Counted from the stretch's first letter, positions 1 through 9,227 are shown. The stretch is DNA of 33,363 bases from Candidatus Parakkermansia intestinigallinarum (GCA_019114365.1 DXFQ01000096.1:1-33363), one strand, 5' to 3'. Numbers and translations are program-made. Notes: generated by a model not told the origin, from the letters alone.

Positions 1-2
1 TT

Positions 3-884
3 TTTCCCCGCCAAGATTTGCAGGAGTTGATAGCGTACGGCCGGGAGCGCTTCATCACCATTGTGCCCGAGATTGACATTCCCGGTCATTCCTACGCCGC
101 CATATGCGCCTACCCGGAGCTGGCGCAGCCCGGCTTTGAGGCGCATGGCAACGGGTTGCGCGGCTGCGACGCCGTCGACGTCAACAATCCGGCCTCACGC
201 CGTTTTTTCCGCACGGTCTTTGACGAACTCGATGAGATGTTGCCGGAGGGCACGCCCATTCACATCGGCGGAGACGAAGTGCCCCCTCACCTCATTTCCG
301 TGGAGGATCAGAGAAAATGGAGTCAGGACTTCGTTGACTACCTCGCCGCGGCCGGGCGCGAGGCGATTACGTGGGACGAGTCCGCCATCAACGGCGTCAA
401 GGGGCAGACGGTGATGCTCTGGCGCGCCGACAAGCGCGATGAGGTGCTGCGCCTCGGCCACCGCGTGATCCTCACACCCAATACGCACTGCTACTTCGAC
501 TTCTCACAGAGCCGATCGGAGCAGGAGCCCCTAGCCATGGGAAATCGCGTCATTACGGTGCGGGACGTCTTTGAGATGACTCTGCCGGAGAGCGAGCAGG
601 TGATCGGTTTGCAGGGCAACCTCTGGTCGGAGTATATTCGCGGTTACGACCACCTCATCTACATGGCTTTTCCGCGCGGAGCGGCTCTGGCTGAGCGCGC
701 TTGGGGCAGTCCGTCGCGCAGCTATGAGGCATTCGAGCAGGATCTGAAGTGTCATAGCGAGTTCGTGTCGCCCCCGTACACGCGCGACGACCAGCGCGAG
801 CTCTTCCTGCGCGAAAAAAGCGTGACGCCCGACGACATGCTCCGCCGTGAGCGAGAGCAGCAGGCCGCCGACAGCCGCGACTGA
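3..884 (+). CDS. beta-N-acetylhexosaminidase, GH20 family (5'-truncated by window edge)
   Basis: Open frame continues upstream of the listed TTG start (F-P-R-Q-D-L-Q-E-L); motifs RFITIVPEIDIPGHS and HIGGDEVP typical of the GH20 catalytic domain. Confidence 0.88.
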   Translation, partial: FPRQDLQELIAYGRERFITIVPEIDIPGHSYAAICAYPELAQPGFEAHGNGLRGCDAVDVNNPASRRFFRTVFDELDEMLPEGTPIHIGGDEVPPHLISVEDQRKWSQDFVDYLAAAGREAITWDESAINGVKGQTVMLWRADKRDEVLRLGHRVILTPNTHCYFDFSQSRSEQEPLAMGNRVITVRDVFEMTLPESEQVIGLQGNLWSEYIRGYDHLIYMAFPRGAALAERAWGSPSRSYEAFEQDLKCHSEFVSPPYTRDDQRELFLREKSVTPDDMLRREREQQAADSRD

Positions 885-978
885 GGCGGATGCCCGCAGC
901 GCAGGTGCGCAGGTGCGCGTCCGTAGGAGCACAGCTGCGCGTCGGGGAGGACGGGACGGCGGCGGCTGCGGGCGACCC

Positions 979-1698
979 TTACCTCTTGCCGAAGCGGCGT
1001 TCGCGCGAGGCGTAGATGCTCAAGGCTTCATCGAAATGGGCGCGATCAAAGTCCGGCCACAGCACGTCCATGACGATGAGCTCCGAGTAGCTGATCTGCC
1101 AGAGCAGAAAGTTCGAGAGGCGCATCTCTCCCGAAGTGCGGATGAGTAGGTCGGGATCCGGGATGCCGGCCGTGTAGAGATGGCTGCCCAGCAGCTCGGG
1201 GGTGATATCCTCGGGCTTCAGCTCGGCGCGCTGCACGCGCTCGGCCAAGCGCCGAGCAGCGGCGGCAATCTCCTGCCGCGAGCCGTAGGAGAGCGCCAGC
1301 ACGAGGTTGAGCTTGTCGTTTTGCGCCGTCTCCGCGATACATCTATCCAGCGTCTTGCGGCAATAGTCCGGCAGCATGTGCAGCTCGCCAATGGCGCGGA
1401 GGCGCACGCCCTTTTGCTGCATCTCCGAGCTTCGCTCGATGAGATACTTGTTGAGCATGCGCATGAGGTAATTCACCTCAATCTTGGAGCGTCCCCAGTT
1501 CTCCGTCGAGAAGGCGTAGAGCGTCAGCCACTTCACCCCCTTTTCGATGCAGAAATCAATGACGCGCTGCACCGTTTTGCCGCCCTGCTCATGCCCCTTC
1601 GAGCGAGCCACGCCCTGCCGCTTGGCCCAGCGGCCGTTGCCATCCATGATGATGGCGATGTGCTCGGGAATCTTCATTCGGTCGAAGTCTGCGCGCAT
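979..1698 (-). CDS. uppS: isoprenyl transferase / undecaprenyl diphosphate synthase
   Basis: HIAIIMDGNGRWAKRQG, YAFSTENWGRS, DLLIRTSGEMRLSNFLLWQ motifs. The start overlaps the kdsB stop by one base (TGATG); an internal ATG at 1677 (MKIPEHIAII) is an alternative start. Confidence 0.95.
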   Translation of the reverse strand: MRADFDRMKIPEHIAIIMDGNGRWAKRQGVARSKGHEQGGKTVQRVIDFCIEKGVKWLTLYAFSTENWGRSKIEVNYLMRMLNKYLIERSSEMQQKGVRLRAIGELHMLPDYCRKTLDRCIAETAQNDKLNLVLALSYGSRQEIAAAARRLAERVQRAELKPEDITPELLGSHLYTAGIPDPDLLIRTSGEMRLSNFLLWQISYSELIVMDVLWPDFDRAHFDEALSIYASRERRFGKR

Positions 1699-2519
1699 CA
1701 GAGTTCATACTCGCCGTATTCGGCCAGTATCGCCTCGACGCGAGCCACGTCCTCGGGCGAATCCACACCGCTGGTCGTCTTGCGGCCGCGGTAGTCAACC
1801 TCGACCATCTTGACGCGCATGCCGTTGTAGAGGAAGCGCATCTGCTCCAGTCCCTCCACACAGCCCATCTCGTACTCGGACTCGGGCAGCTCGAAGTAGG
1901 TCTTGAGCGCCTCGTAGGTGTAGGCGTAGAGACCGACGTGGCGCCGCACGGGGCTTTTGGCGAGCGCTGCACGGGCCTTTTCGGGTTTGCGGATGGCCGG
2001 AATCGTGTTTTTGGAGAAGGCGAGGGCATAGCCGTCCTTGTCCGTCAGCACCGTCGTGCCGCTGTAGGGCGTGGTCTTCTTGGACTCGACGAGGCGGTCA
2101 TACTCCGCCCAGTCGAGGTGAATGCAGGGCGTGAACACGTCTCCGGCACAGTTGCGCCACGCATCGATGAGCTGCTGAATGACCCAGGGAGGGCAGAGCG
2201 GGTTGTCGCCCTGAAGGTTGATGATGAAGTCGGGAGCCTGCTCGCACTGCCTCACGGCATCCCAGCAGCGCTCCGTGCCGCTGCGGCAGCTCTCGGAAGT
2301 CATGACGGCCGGAATGCCCGCCGAGGCGCAGAAATCCGTGATGCGGGTATCATCCGTCGCCACCACGTAACGGCAGTCATCGTTGTGGCGGCAGATGGAA
2401 GCGGCGATTTCAGCAACGCGTCGAATCATCTCCTTGCCGGCAATTTTCACGAGAGGCTTGCCGGGAAGGCGGGTCGAGGCGTATCGGGCGGGTATGACGA
2501 GAAGAACGGAGTGTGACAT
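1698..2519 (-). CDS. kdsB: 3-deoxy-manno-octulosonate cytidylyltransferase
   Basis: IPARYASTRLPGKPL, NLQGDNPL, GLYAYTYEAL(K) and YRGRKTTSGVDSPED(VAR) match KdsB family pattern. Confidence 0.93.
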   Translation of the reverse strand: MSHSVLLVIPARYASTRLPGKPLVKIAGKEMIRRVAEIAASICRHNDDCRYVVATDDTRITDFCASAGIPAVMTSESCRSGTERCWDAVRQCEQAPDFIINLQGDNPLCPPWVIQQLIDAWRNCAGDVFTPCIHLDWAEYDRLVESKKTTPYSGTTVLTDKDGYALAFSKNTIPAIRKPEKARAALAKSPVRRHVGLYAYTYEALKTYFELPESEYEMGCVEGLEQMRFLYNGMRVKMVEVDYRGRKTTSGVDSPEDVARVEAILAEYGEYEL

Positions 2520-2540
2520 GTGGGTACAGGCGACGGAGTT

Positions 2541-2568
2541 ATTTTATACGCCCGGGAGCGATTTGCAA
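2541..2568 (-). promoter_or_regulatory. putative sigma70-type promoter for kdsB-uppS
   Basis: On the minus strand TTGCAA - 16 bp - TAAAAT (within TATAAAAT), ~20 bp upstream of the kdsB ATG. Confidence 0.45.
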
Positions 2569-2674
2569 GCCAAAAGCTCAACCCCGGGCCGATTTGCGGG
2601 TCGGCATGTGCCGAGAGGCGCTGCCTTCAGGAGTGGCGGACGCCGCTCCCCGTGACCCAAGCTTCGGATGCCGT

Positions 2675-2766
2675 ACTCCGAGCTTCGGGCTTCGAGCTTC
2701 GAGCTTCGGGGCTCCGGGGCTCCGAGCTTTGGACTTTGGACTTTGGACTTTGGACTTTGGACTCCG
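2675..2766. repeat. degenerate heptamer tandem repeat array (RRCTYYG, e.g. GACTTTG x4)
   Basis: Read directly: ACTCCG AGCTTCG GGCTTCG AGCTTCG AGCTTCG GGGCTCCG GGGCTCCG AGCTTTG GACTTTG GACTTTG GACTTTG GACTTTG GACTCCG. Confidence 0.9.
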
Positions 2767-2977
2767 GGTCGCAGACCCCGGGCAACGGTGAGCTCCCCCG
2801 GAAGCCGTGCCGGTATCGCCCTTTCCCGCGCTGACTCCGCGCGGGCCGCCTCGCTCTCCGGGGTGCCCGGGCATTGCGTCATACGCGCGGCGGCTCGGCG
2901 GAAAGAGCCGCCATGTCGAGTTTTTGGCTTGAAGACAGGGGCCGTCTGTGGCAAATTCATGCCATCAGAGAAAACAT

Positions 2978-4234
2978 ATGGCAGAATGTCCCTACAAATG
3001 CGTTGAGGGCGGCGTGACCGCCGCCAAAGGCTACGTGGCAAATGCACTCAGCTGCGGTATCAAGAAGCCGACGGCGACCCGCCTCGACCTTGCTCTTGTC
3101 TATTCGACGGAGCCGACCACATCGGCCGGAACCTTCACCACCAATCGCGTGCAGGCCGCCTGCGTGCGCGTGAGTCGCAATCACCTGCGCCGCGGCAATA
3201 TTCGCGCCATTGTCGCCAACAGCGGCAATGCCAATGCCTGCACCGGTGCCGCCGGCGTCGCCGTCGCCCGCAAGGAATGCAGCATCGTGGCTCGCGAACT
3301 GGGTCTGGGGGCGTCTGAGGTGGCCGTTTGCTCCACGGGCGTTATCGGTCTGCCCATGCCCATGATGCGCATTGAGCCCCGCCTGCCCGAGCTTTGCAGC
3401 GGCCTGTCGGCGGAGAAGGGGCATGACGTCGCCTCGGCCATCATCACCAGCGACACGCGAGAGAAAGAGATCGCCATCGAGATCGAGATCGAGGGCAAAC
3501 CCGTCCGCATCGGCTCCTGCTGCAAGGGTGCCGGCATGATTTCTCCCCGCATGGCCACGATGATCTGCCTGGTGTGCACGGATGCCGGTGTGTCGCGCGA
3601 AGACCTCGATGCGCTTGTGCACGGCAGCGTGGAGCACTCGTTTAACCGCATCACGATTGACGGTGACATGAGCACGAACGATACCTGCCTCGTCATGGCC
3701 AACGGCGCTTCCGGCGTGCAGATCTCGCCCTCCCACCCCGAGTGGCAGAAGTTTGCCGACGCCCTGCAGTACGTCATGCTCACCCAGGCTTGGCACATCG
3801 TGCAGGACGGCGAGCGCGTGACGAAGTTCGTGACGGTGCGCGTCGTCGGTGCCCCGACGCCGCTCGAGGCGCGCAAGGTTGCCGAGGGCGTGGCCAAATC
3901 TTCCCTTGTCAAGAGCTCGTGGAACGGCGGTGACCCGAACTGGGGGCGCATCATCCACGCCGTCGGCTATTCCGGCAGCCGCGTGCGCGAGGAGAAGGTG
4001 GACATCGACATCGCCGGCCTGCCGGCCTGCCGCGGCGGCCAGCAGACGGATACGCCCAGCGATGATCTGCGCGACCGCGTGCAGGCTCGCGAGTTCGAGG
4101 TGCTCATCAATCTCAATCTCGGCAAGGAGGAGTACGTTGTCTACACAACCGACCTCTCTCCCGAGTACGTCGACTTCAACCGCTCCGAGTACGCGTACTG
4201 GAATCAAGCCAAGCAAGACGGCCTTACGCACTGA
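2978..4234 (+). CDS. argJ: bifunctional glutamate N-acetyltransferase / amino-acid N-acetyltransferase
   Basis: GTFTTNRVQAACV, NSGNANACTG, STGVIGLPMPM, MATMICLVCTDA, GDMSTNDTCL and WNGGDPNWGRI are ArgJ signatures. Start set at MAECPYK (2978). Confidence 0.94.
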   Translation: MAECPYKCVEGGVTAAKGYVANALSCGIKKPTATRLDLALVYSTEPTTSAGTFTTNRVQAACVRVSRNHLRRGNIRAIVANSGNANACTGAAGVAVARKECSIVARELGLGASEVAVCSTGVIGLPMPMMRIEPRLPELCSGLSAEKGHDVASAIITSDTREKEIAIEIEIEGKPVRIGSCCKGAGMISPRMATMICLVCTDAGVSREDLDALVHGSVEHSFNRITIDGDMSTNDTCLVMANGASGVQISPSHPEWQKFADALQYVMLTQAWHIVQDGERVTKFVTVRVVGAPTPLEARKVAEGVAKSSLVKSSWNGGDPNWGRIIHAVGYSGSRVREEKVDIDIAGLPACRGGQQTDTPSDDLRDRVQAREFEVLINLNLGKEEYVVYTTDLSPEYVDFNRSEYAYWNQAKQDGLTH

Positions 4235-4241
4235 GGTGCGT

Positions 4242-4279
4242 CGCTGAATCGCAGGCGCCGAGCCGCCTGCGATTCAGCG
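4242..4279. terminator. 16-bp perfect stem-loop just after argJ (terminator or 3' stabiliser, no U-tract)
   Basis: CGCTGAATCGCAGGCG-CCGAGC-CGCCTGCGATTCAGCG. Confidence 0.55.
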
Positions 4280-4427
4280 GCTCGGCCGCTTCAGGCTTCG
4301 CCCGTCAGGGCTCGGGCTCTCTTCAACTCCCTTTCGTCTCCCTTTTTCCCATCGCCACCATTCCCCACCCCACGCCCCTCTCCCTTCATCCCCTCCGCTC
4401 CCTTCATCTCTCCGTCACACCTCATCC

Positions 4428-4499
4428 CCCCCGTCACTTCTCAATCCCCCGTCATTTCTCAATCCCCCGTCATTTCTCAATCCCCCGTCATTCCGCAAC
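4428..4499. repeat. 4 x 18-bp tandem repeat (CCCCCGTCATTTCTCAAT) in a polypyrimidine tract
   Basis: Four consecutive units: CCCCCGTCACTTCTCAAT, CCCCCGTCATTTCTCAAT x2, CCCCCGTCATTCCGCAAC. Confidence 0.92.
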
Positions 4500-4534
4500 C
4501 CCCATTCCCCCATCTCAACCCTTAGATCAACGAC

Positions 4535-5674
4535 ATGAAACTCATCCCGCTGTTTACCCTGGCCGCGGCTTTGCTGCTGCCGATGAATGCGCCGGCTCAG
4601 TCCGCTGACACACCGCAGCAAGGCGTCTCGTACCAAGTCAAAAAAGGCAAGGTCAAGAAGGTCGCAGACCGAGGAGAGGCAGAACCGGATAAGCCCGAGA
4701 TTGACTCGCCGGATCGCTGGCCCACGAAGGTGCCGGTGCCGAAGGGAACCCGCCTCAAGGAAATCTCCGCCAAGAAGGCCGGGCTCGACGGCTACACCTA
4801 CGAGACGAACAACTACCGATTCAATTCTCAGGTAGAGATGGATGAGGAAGGCCAAGAGACCATCGGCCGCCTCTTCGAGTGCGCCTACGCTGCCAACAAG
4901 GCCATCGGGCGCGTGCTGCCGGTGCCGCGTGCCAAAGGAAATCGCCGCGCCAAGGAGAAGTTGGTCGCCTTCCTCTACAAGAACATGGAGGAGTATTACA
5001 AGAACGGCGGCCCGGAAGGGTCGGCGGGTGTGTTCTCCTACCGCAAGATGTCGATGCCCGGCGATAGCGGCACGCGCCGTCGTCGCGTCTCGAAGTCCGA
5101 TGAGTCCAAGCTCATCAGCGAAGATTTGGTGCGAGTCCCCTTCACGTCGCTGGGCCTCAGCGAAGAGGGCCACGTGGTGAACAAGGAGATCGACACGCAT
5201 ACTCTCGTGCACGAGCTCACGCACCAGTGTTTCTGCCTCAACAACCTCCCCGTCTGGGCCAACGAAGGCTGGGCGGAGTACGTCGGCTACGTTCCCTATC
5301 AGGACGAGGAGCTTGATTTCGACCAGTGCTTCAACGTCATCTGCGCGAATGCCAAGCACAAGCAGGCTTTCCTGAACTTCCCCTTCACGCTCGAGGATTT
5401 CCTGACGATGTCTCAGGATGAGATGTATGCCCACATGCACGGCGGTCGGGACACCTACATGCTCGCCACCATGTGCGTCGCCTACTTTGTGCACCTCAAC
5501 GGCAGACCCGGCGTCAAGGCCATGCGCAACTACATGACCGAGCTGCTCAAGGGAGAGCCCAACGAGAAGGCTCTCAAGAAGCTGTACGGGCGTTTTCGCT
5601 CGGCGGACAAGCTTCAGGAGGATTTCCTGAAGTCGTGGGCGGAGCACGGTGTGCAGGTGCGATTCAAGGGTTGA
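4535..5674 (+). CDS. secreted HExxH-containing putative metallopeptidase
   Basis: N-terminal signal peptide (MKLIPLFTLAAALLLPMNAPAQS); HTLVHELTHQCF followed by WANEGWAEYVGY, a gluzincin-like HExxH...E arrangement. Confidence 0.75.
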   Translation: MKLIPLFTLAAALLLPMNAPAQSADTPQQGVSYQVKKGKVKKVADRGEAEPDKPEIDSPDRWPTKVPVPKGTRLKEISAKKAGLDGYTYETNNYRFNSQVEMDEEGQETIGRLFECAYAANKAIGRVLPVPRAKGNRRAKEKLVAFLYKNMEEYYKNGGPEGSAGVFSYRKMSMPGDSGTRRRRVSKSDESKLISEDLVRVPFTSLGLSEEGHVVNKEIDTHTLVHELTHQCFCLNNLPVWANEGWAEYVGYVPYQDEELDFDQCFNVICANAKHKQAFLNFPFTLEDFLTMSQDEMYAHMHGGRDTYMLATMCVAYFVHLNGRPGVKAMRNYMTELLKGEPNEKALKKLYGRFRSADKLQEDFLKSWAEHGVQVRFKG

Positions 5675-5695
5675 GCCGCAACGGAAACGCGCAGC

Positions 5696-6121
5696 ATGAT
5701 GCCGACTCATCTCCCCGATGCCGCAGGCCCGGCCGCGAAATACGCCGGGCCCGGCAGCCGCTGCCGCCGCAGACTGTCGACCTTAGGCGCCGCGGCGGCT
5801 CTGGCGCTCGTCACTCCGGCTCTGCTGGCTTCCTGCGTCGAGACGACGCAGGAGCCGCAGGCGGACGTTGCGTCCGGCATGCTTCCGCTGGACTGCATCC
5901 GCACGCATGTGACCAAGACGGAGTTCAATCAAAATTTCAACGCCATTTCCGTCGAATTGAGCGCACCGCCGACGGAGGAGTTCTGGCAGGCGCTGGAGCG
6001 CGAGGGGTGGATGTCGACTCCTGCCGGTTATGTCCGCGATTCGCTGATCCTCATTTACGACCCTGCCGCGTTCAAACTTTCCGTCCGGCAGCTGGAGGAC
6101 AGCTTCGGCGCGGGCTATTGA
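5696..6121 (+). CDS. hypothetical lipoprotein
   Basis: 141-aa ORF with hydrophobic segment ending in a lipobox-like LLASC (LALVTPALLASCVETTQ). Confidence 0.6.
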   Translation: MMPTHLPDAAGPAAKYAGPGSRCRRRLSTLGAAAALALVTPALLASCVETTQEPQADVASGMLPLDCIRTHVTKTEFNQNFNAISVELSAPPTEEFWQALEREGWMSTPAGYVRDSLILIYDPAAFKLSVRQLEDSFGAGY

Positions 6122-6348
6122 CGCCTGAGTCTTTGGCGTCGCACCGATCTCTGCGCCTGCCGGATGCTCGGCGGCGCCGATTGCGGGGCGCCGCATGGCT
6201 CTTCGGGCTGCGTCCGGGGCATTTTGTTGTTGCCCGTGATGCTGCTCGTGCTTGAAGCGAGCCGCTGCGAGGCGAGCAGCTCCCGCCGTCGCTTCGGCTT
6301 TTGTCCATGACGCAGCTCGAGCTTTCCGCAGGGTGAAACAACTCGACA

Positions 6349-6372
6349 GAGGGCGCCGCGCCGTGTTAGCAT
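6349..6372 (+). promoter_or_regulatory. putative extended -10 promoter of the GH2 gene
   Basis: TCGACA upstream and TG-T-TAGCAT ending 7 nt before the ATG at 6380; -35 position approximate. Confidence 0.4.
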
Positions 6373-6379
6373 AGGGATC

Positions 6380-8938
6380 ATGAACCCCATTTTTCACCTC
6401 AGCTTGGTTGCGGCATGCGCCTTTTGCATCGGCGCGAACAGCGCCGTTCGCGCGGAAGACGCCCTGACGAGCGGAACGGAGACTTCCCCTTGGGGCTTCT
6501 CGCTCCGCGACCTCACCGTGGCCGGCTCTCTGGCCGACAACAGCCCTGAGGGGCGCCGCAGCTACTCGCTCAACCGTGGCTGGCAGTTCGTGCGCGGCGG
6601 CAGCGAGAAACCGGCTGCGGATGCCGCTTGGCAGCGCGTTACGCTGCCGCACGGCGTCGACGAAGCTCTGCCGGAGGAGGCCAGCGGCGGGCGCAATTAT
6701 CGCGGCCCCGCTTGGTATCGCCGCCATTTCGTGTTGCCCGGGGATGAAGCCGATCGGCGTCAGATGCTCTACTTTGAGGGCGTGATGGGGCGCTGCCGGG
6801 TATGGGTCAACGGAGTTGAGGTCGCGACGCATGCGGGGGGCTATCTGCCTCTTGCCGTCGATATCACGGAGAAGCTCAAGAGCGGAGAGCTCAATGAAAT
6901 CCTCGTCTGCGCCGACAATAGCGATGATCCGTCCTATCCCCCCGGAAAGCCGCAGGATCAGCTCGATTTCACCTATTTCGGCGGCATTTACCGCGATGCG
7001 TGGCTCATCTCAACACCCGGGGTGCATATCAGCGATGCCAATGCGGAGAATCGCGCGGCGGGCGGCGGTATCTTTTTCCGCACGATGGAGGTGGACTTTG
7101 ACCTGCGCCGTTCGTCCTTGCCCCTTGTGCGAGCCTTGGCCGACGTCCACGTGCGCAACGACAGTGAGGACGCCTTCCGCGGCAGCGTTCGGGTTGAACT
7201 GCCCGGCCTCGGTGAATGCGAGAAGACGCTCCAGCTCGCTGCCGGCGGGAGCGCTCAGATGCAGTTCCCGCTCGAGCTGCGCGTCAAACCGAGCCAGCTC
7301 TGGTTTCCCGAAAACCCGAGCATGCACGAACTCAAGGTCAGCCTCATTGATGCGCAGGGGCGCATCGGGGACTGCCGCCGCGTGCCTGTCGGTATCCGCA
7401 TTGTCAAATTCACGCCGAAGGGGGTGGAAATCAACGGGCAGAAGCTCAAGGGCAAGCTGCTGGGGGCCAACCGTCATCAGGATTACGCCGTGCTCGGTCA
7501 TGCGGTGCCGAATAATTTGCAGGTCGAGGATGCTCACAAACTGCACGATGCCGGCATCCGCATTATTCGACTGGCTCACACCCCGGCGGATCCGGCCTTC
7601 CTCGATGCCTGTGACCGCTTCGGCATGCTCGTCATCGTACCGACACCGGGCTGGCAGTTCTGCGGCACGGGCAGGTTTGTCGATTGCGTCTATGACGATA
7701 TTCGCAACATGATTCGCCGCGATCGCAATCACCCCTCCGTGGTGCTCTGGGAGCCCGTCCTCAACGAGTCTCACTTCCCCGAGGATTTCGCCTACAAGGC
7801 CCGGAAGATAACGCATGAGGAATACCCCGTTCCCGGCTGCGCGGCGGCCTGTGATTCCTTCTCGAAGGGTGCGGAGGCCTACGACGTGCTCTACTCCCAC
7901 CCGCCCGTCAGCGCGGCAGCCTGCACGGAAGGCGGCACGCCCTTTGATCACACGGATACGAAGGCTTACTTTACCCGCGAATGGGGCGATAGGGTTGACA
8001 ACTGGGAGTCGCACAACTCCGACGCCCGAGCGTCGCGCCGCTGGGGCGAAATCCCCATGTTGGAGCAACTGCGGCACTACATGAGCCCCGATGACGTCCG
8101 GACTTGCTGGAAGACGCTCTGCGAGGCTCCGGACTGGCATGTCGGCGGGGCCATGTGGCACAGCTTCGATCACCAGCGCGGGTATCACCCCGACCCCTTC
8201 TACGGCGGGATGGCCGATGCCTTCCGCCAGCCGAAGCTCCTCTATTACGCCTTCATGGCGCAGCGCCCGCAGAATCGCCCGATGGTCTACATTGCCCACG
8301 GGCTGACGCCCTTCTCGCCGAGGGATGTCACGGTGCTGAGCAATTGTGACGAGGTACGGCTGACGTCGCAGGGAGCGGAGCCCGTCACGCTCAAGCCGGA
8401 GACGAACGCCGCGGGCACGATGCATATGCCGCTTGTCTTTGAGAATGCGTGGAGCTTCACGCGCAGCAAGGAGCTCACGCGCAGCGGCGGCTTGGCCCAA
8501 GACTGCGTGGTTGCCGAGGGGCTCATCGACGGCAAGGTTGTTTGTCGCCACGAGCTGCGTCCGGCGCGGCGCCCCGCCAAGTTGCGGCTGCGCGTCGATG
8601 CCACTCTGCCCGAGCTGTGTGCCGATGGGTGCACGGTTGTGCCGGTGGTGGCCGAGGTGGTGGATCAGGACGGCCATGTGAAGCGTTTGAGCAACGAGAA
8701 GATTGTCTTCAAGGTCGAGGGCGCGGGTGAGGCCGTGAATCGAGGCCCGCAGGATGTCGTCTGGGGGACGGCGCCTCTGCTGGTGCGCGTCGGTGAGCAG
8801 CCGGGCGAAATTCGTATCACGGCCTCGGTGCAGCATGCCGGCACGCAGGCGCCGAAGCCTGCTGAGCCGCTCCTGTTACAGGTCAAGCCCAACAGCACTC
8901 CGGAGCTCGCCCCTGCTTCGCCGCCGGAGGTGAAGTGA
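6380..8938 (+). CDS. glycoside hydrolase family 2 protein (secreted beta-galactosidase/glucuronidase-like)
   Basis: Signal peptide; GH2 sugar-binding/jelly-roll segment (WQFVRGG...WYRRHFVLP...VWVNGVEVATHAGGYLPLAVDIT), TIM-barrel segment with VLWEPVLNES and TREWGD. Confidence 0.85.
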   Translation: MNPIFHLSLVAACAFCIGANSAVRAEDALTSGTETSPWGFSLRDLTVAGSLADNSPEGRRSYSLNRGWQFVRGGSEKPAADAAWQRVTLPHGVDEALPEEASGGRNYRGPAWYRRHFVLPGDEADRRQMLYFEGVMGRCRVWVNGVEVATHAGGYLPLAVDITEKLKSGELNEILVCADNSDDPSYPPGKPQDQLDFTYFGGIYRDAWLISTPGVHISDANAENRAAGGGIFFRTMEVDFDLRRSSLPLVRALADVHVRNDSEDAFRGSVRVELPGLGECEKTLQLAAGGSAQMQFPLELRVKPSQLWFPENPSMHELKVSLIDAQGRIGDCRRVPVGIRIVKFTPKGVEINGQKLKGKLLGANRHQDYAVLGHAVPNNLQVEDAHKLHDAGIRIIRLAHTPADPAFLDACDRFGMLVIVPTPGWQFCGTGRFVDCVYDDIRNMIRRDRNHPSVVLWEPVLNESHFPEDFAYKARKITHEEYPVPGCAAACDSFSKGAEAYDVLYSHPPVSAAACTEGGTPFDHTDTKAYFTREWGDRVDNWESHNSDARASRRWGEIPMLEQLRHYMSPDDVRTCWKTLCEAPDWHVGGAMWHSFDHQRGYHPDPFYGGMADAFRQPKLLYYAFMAQRPQNRPMVYIAHGLTPFSPRDVTVLSNCDEVRLTSQGAEPVTLKPETNAAGTMHMPLVFENAWSFTRSKELTRSGGLAQDCVVAEGLIDGKVVCRHELRPARRPAKLRLRVDATLPELCADGCTVVPVVAEVVDQDGHVKRLSNEKIVFKVEGAGEAVNRGPQDVVWGTAPLLVRVGEQPGEIRITASVQHAGTQAPKPAEPLLLQVKPNSTPELAPASPPEVK

Positions 8939-8944
8939 CTGTCC

Positions 8945-8973
8945 CGCAGCGGGCGCTTTCCCCGCCCGCTGCG
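8945..8973. terminator. 11-bp perfect GC stem-loop after GH2 gene
   Basis: CGCAGCGGGCG-CTTTCCC-CGCCCGCTGCG, starting 6 nt after the stop. Confidence 0.5.
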
Positions 8974-9081
8974 CCCGGCGAATCCGGCGCCTCCGCAACT
9001 TCTCACTACTCGGCTCCGTGATTCCGATGGCTTGATGCCCGGGCGCCGTGAGCGGGCTTCGCGCTCTCCCTGCCGCGAAAG

Positions 9082-9116
9082 AAAGCCCGCTCGCGCGCTA
9101 CTGCGCGGCGGGCTTT
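9082..9116 (+). terminator. stem-loop AAAGCCCGC...GCGGGCTTT, likely (bidirectional) terminator
   Basis: Perfect 9-bp outer stem with inner CGCGC/GCGCG, between convergent genes. Confidence 0.55.
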
Positions 9117-9196
9117 GTCTCGGGGCGTGCAGCGGCCCGTTCCGCCGTGTAAGTGTGGGAGCTGAGACGGGCGCGTGCGCTCTGCTCAGAAACGCC

Positions 9197-9227
9197 AAGC
9201 CCCGCAGGTGGTCGACCTGCGGGGCTT
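9197..9227. terminator. 13-bp perfect stem-loop, likely terminator of the 3D-domain gene
   Basis: AAGCCCCGCAGGT-GGTCG-ACCTGCGGGGCTT between convergent genes. Confidence 0.6.

Noticed and set aside
2544-3047. ORFs with SPKSKVQSPK / FGLWTLDFGLW over the heptamer array
   Set aside because: Low-complexity translations of a tandem DNA repeat, not proteins.
2957-4231. 424-aa minus-strand ORF opposite argJ
   Set aside because: Antisense shadow of argJ; compositionally biased translation with no recognisable family.
4415-5710. 431-aa minus-strand ORF opposite the HExxH gene
   Set aside because: Shadow ORF; its GLRNDG repeats are just the antisense reading of the 18-bp DNA repeat.
6163-6321. Short plus-strand ORF with hydrophobic GILLLPVMLLVLEA stretch before the GH2 gene
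   Set aside because: 53 codons, no start context or homology evidence; the region overlaps the presumed GH2 promoter area.
7010-8836. 608-aa minus-strand ORF opposite the GH2 gene
   Set aside because: Shadow ORF of a high-GC coding strand; His/Arg/Val/Gly-rich translation without domain motifs, while the plus strand clearly encodes GH2.
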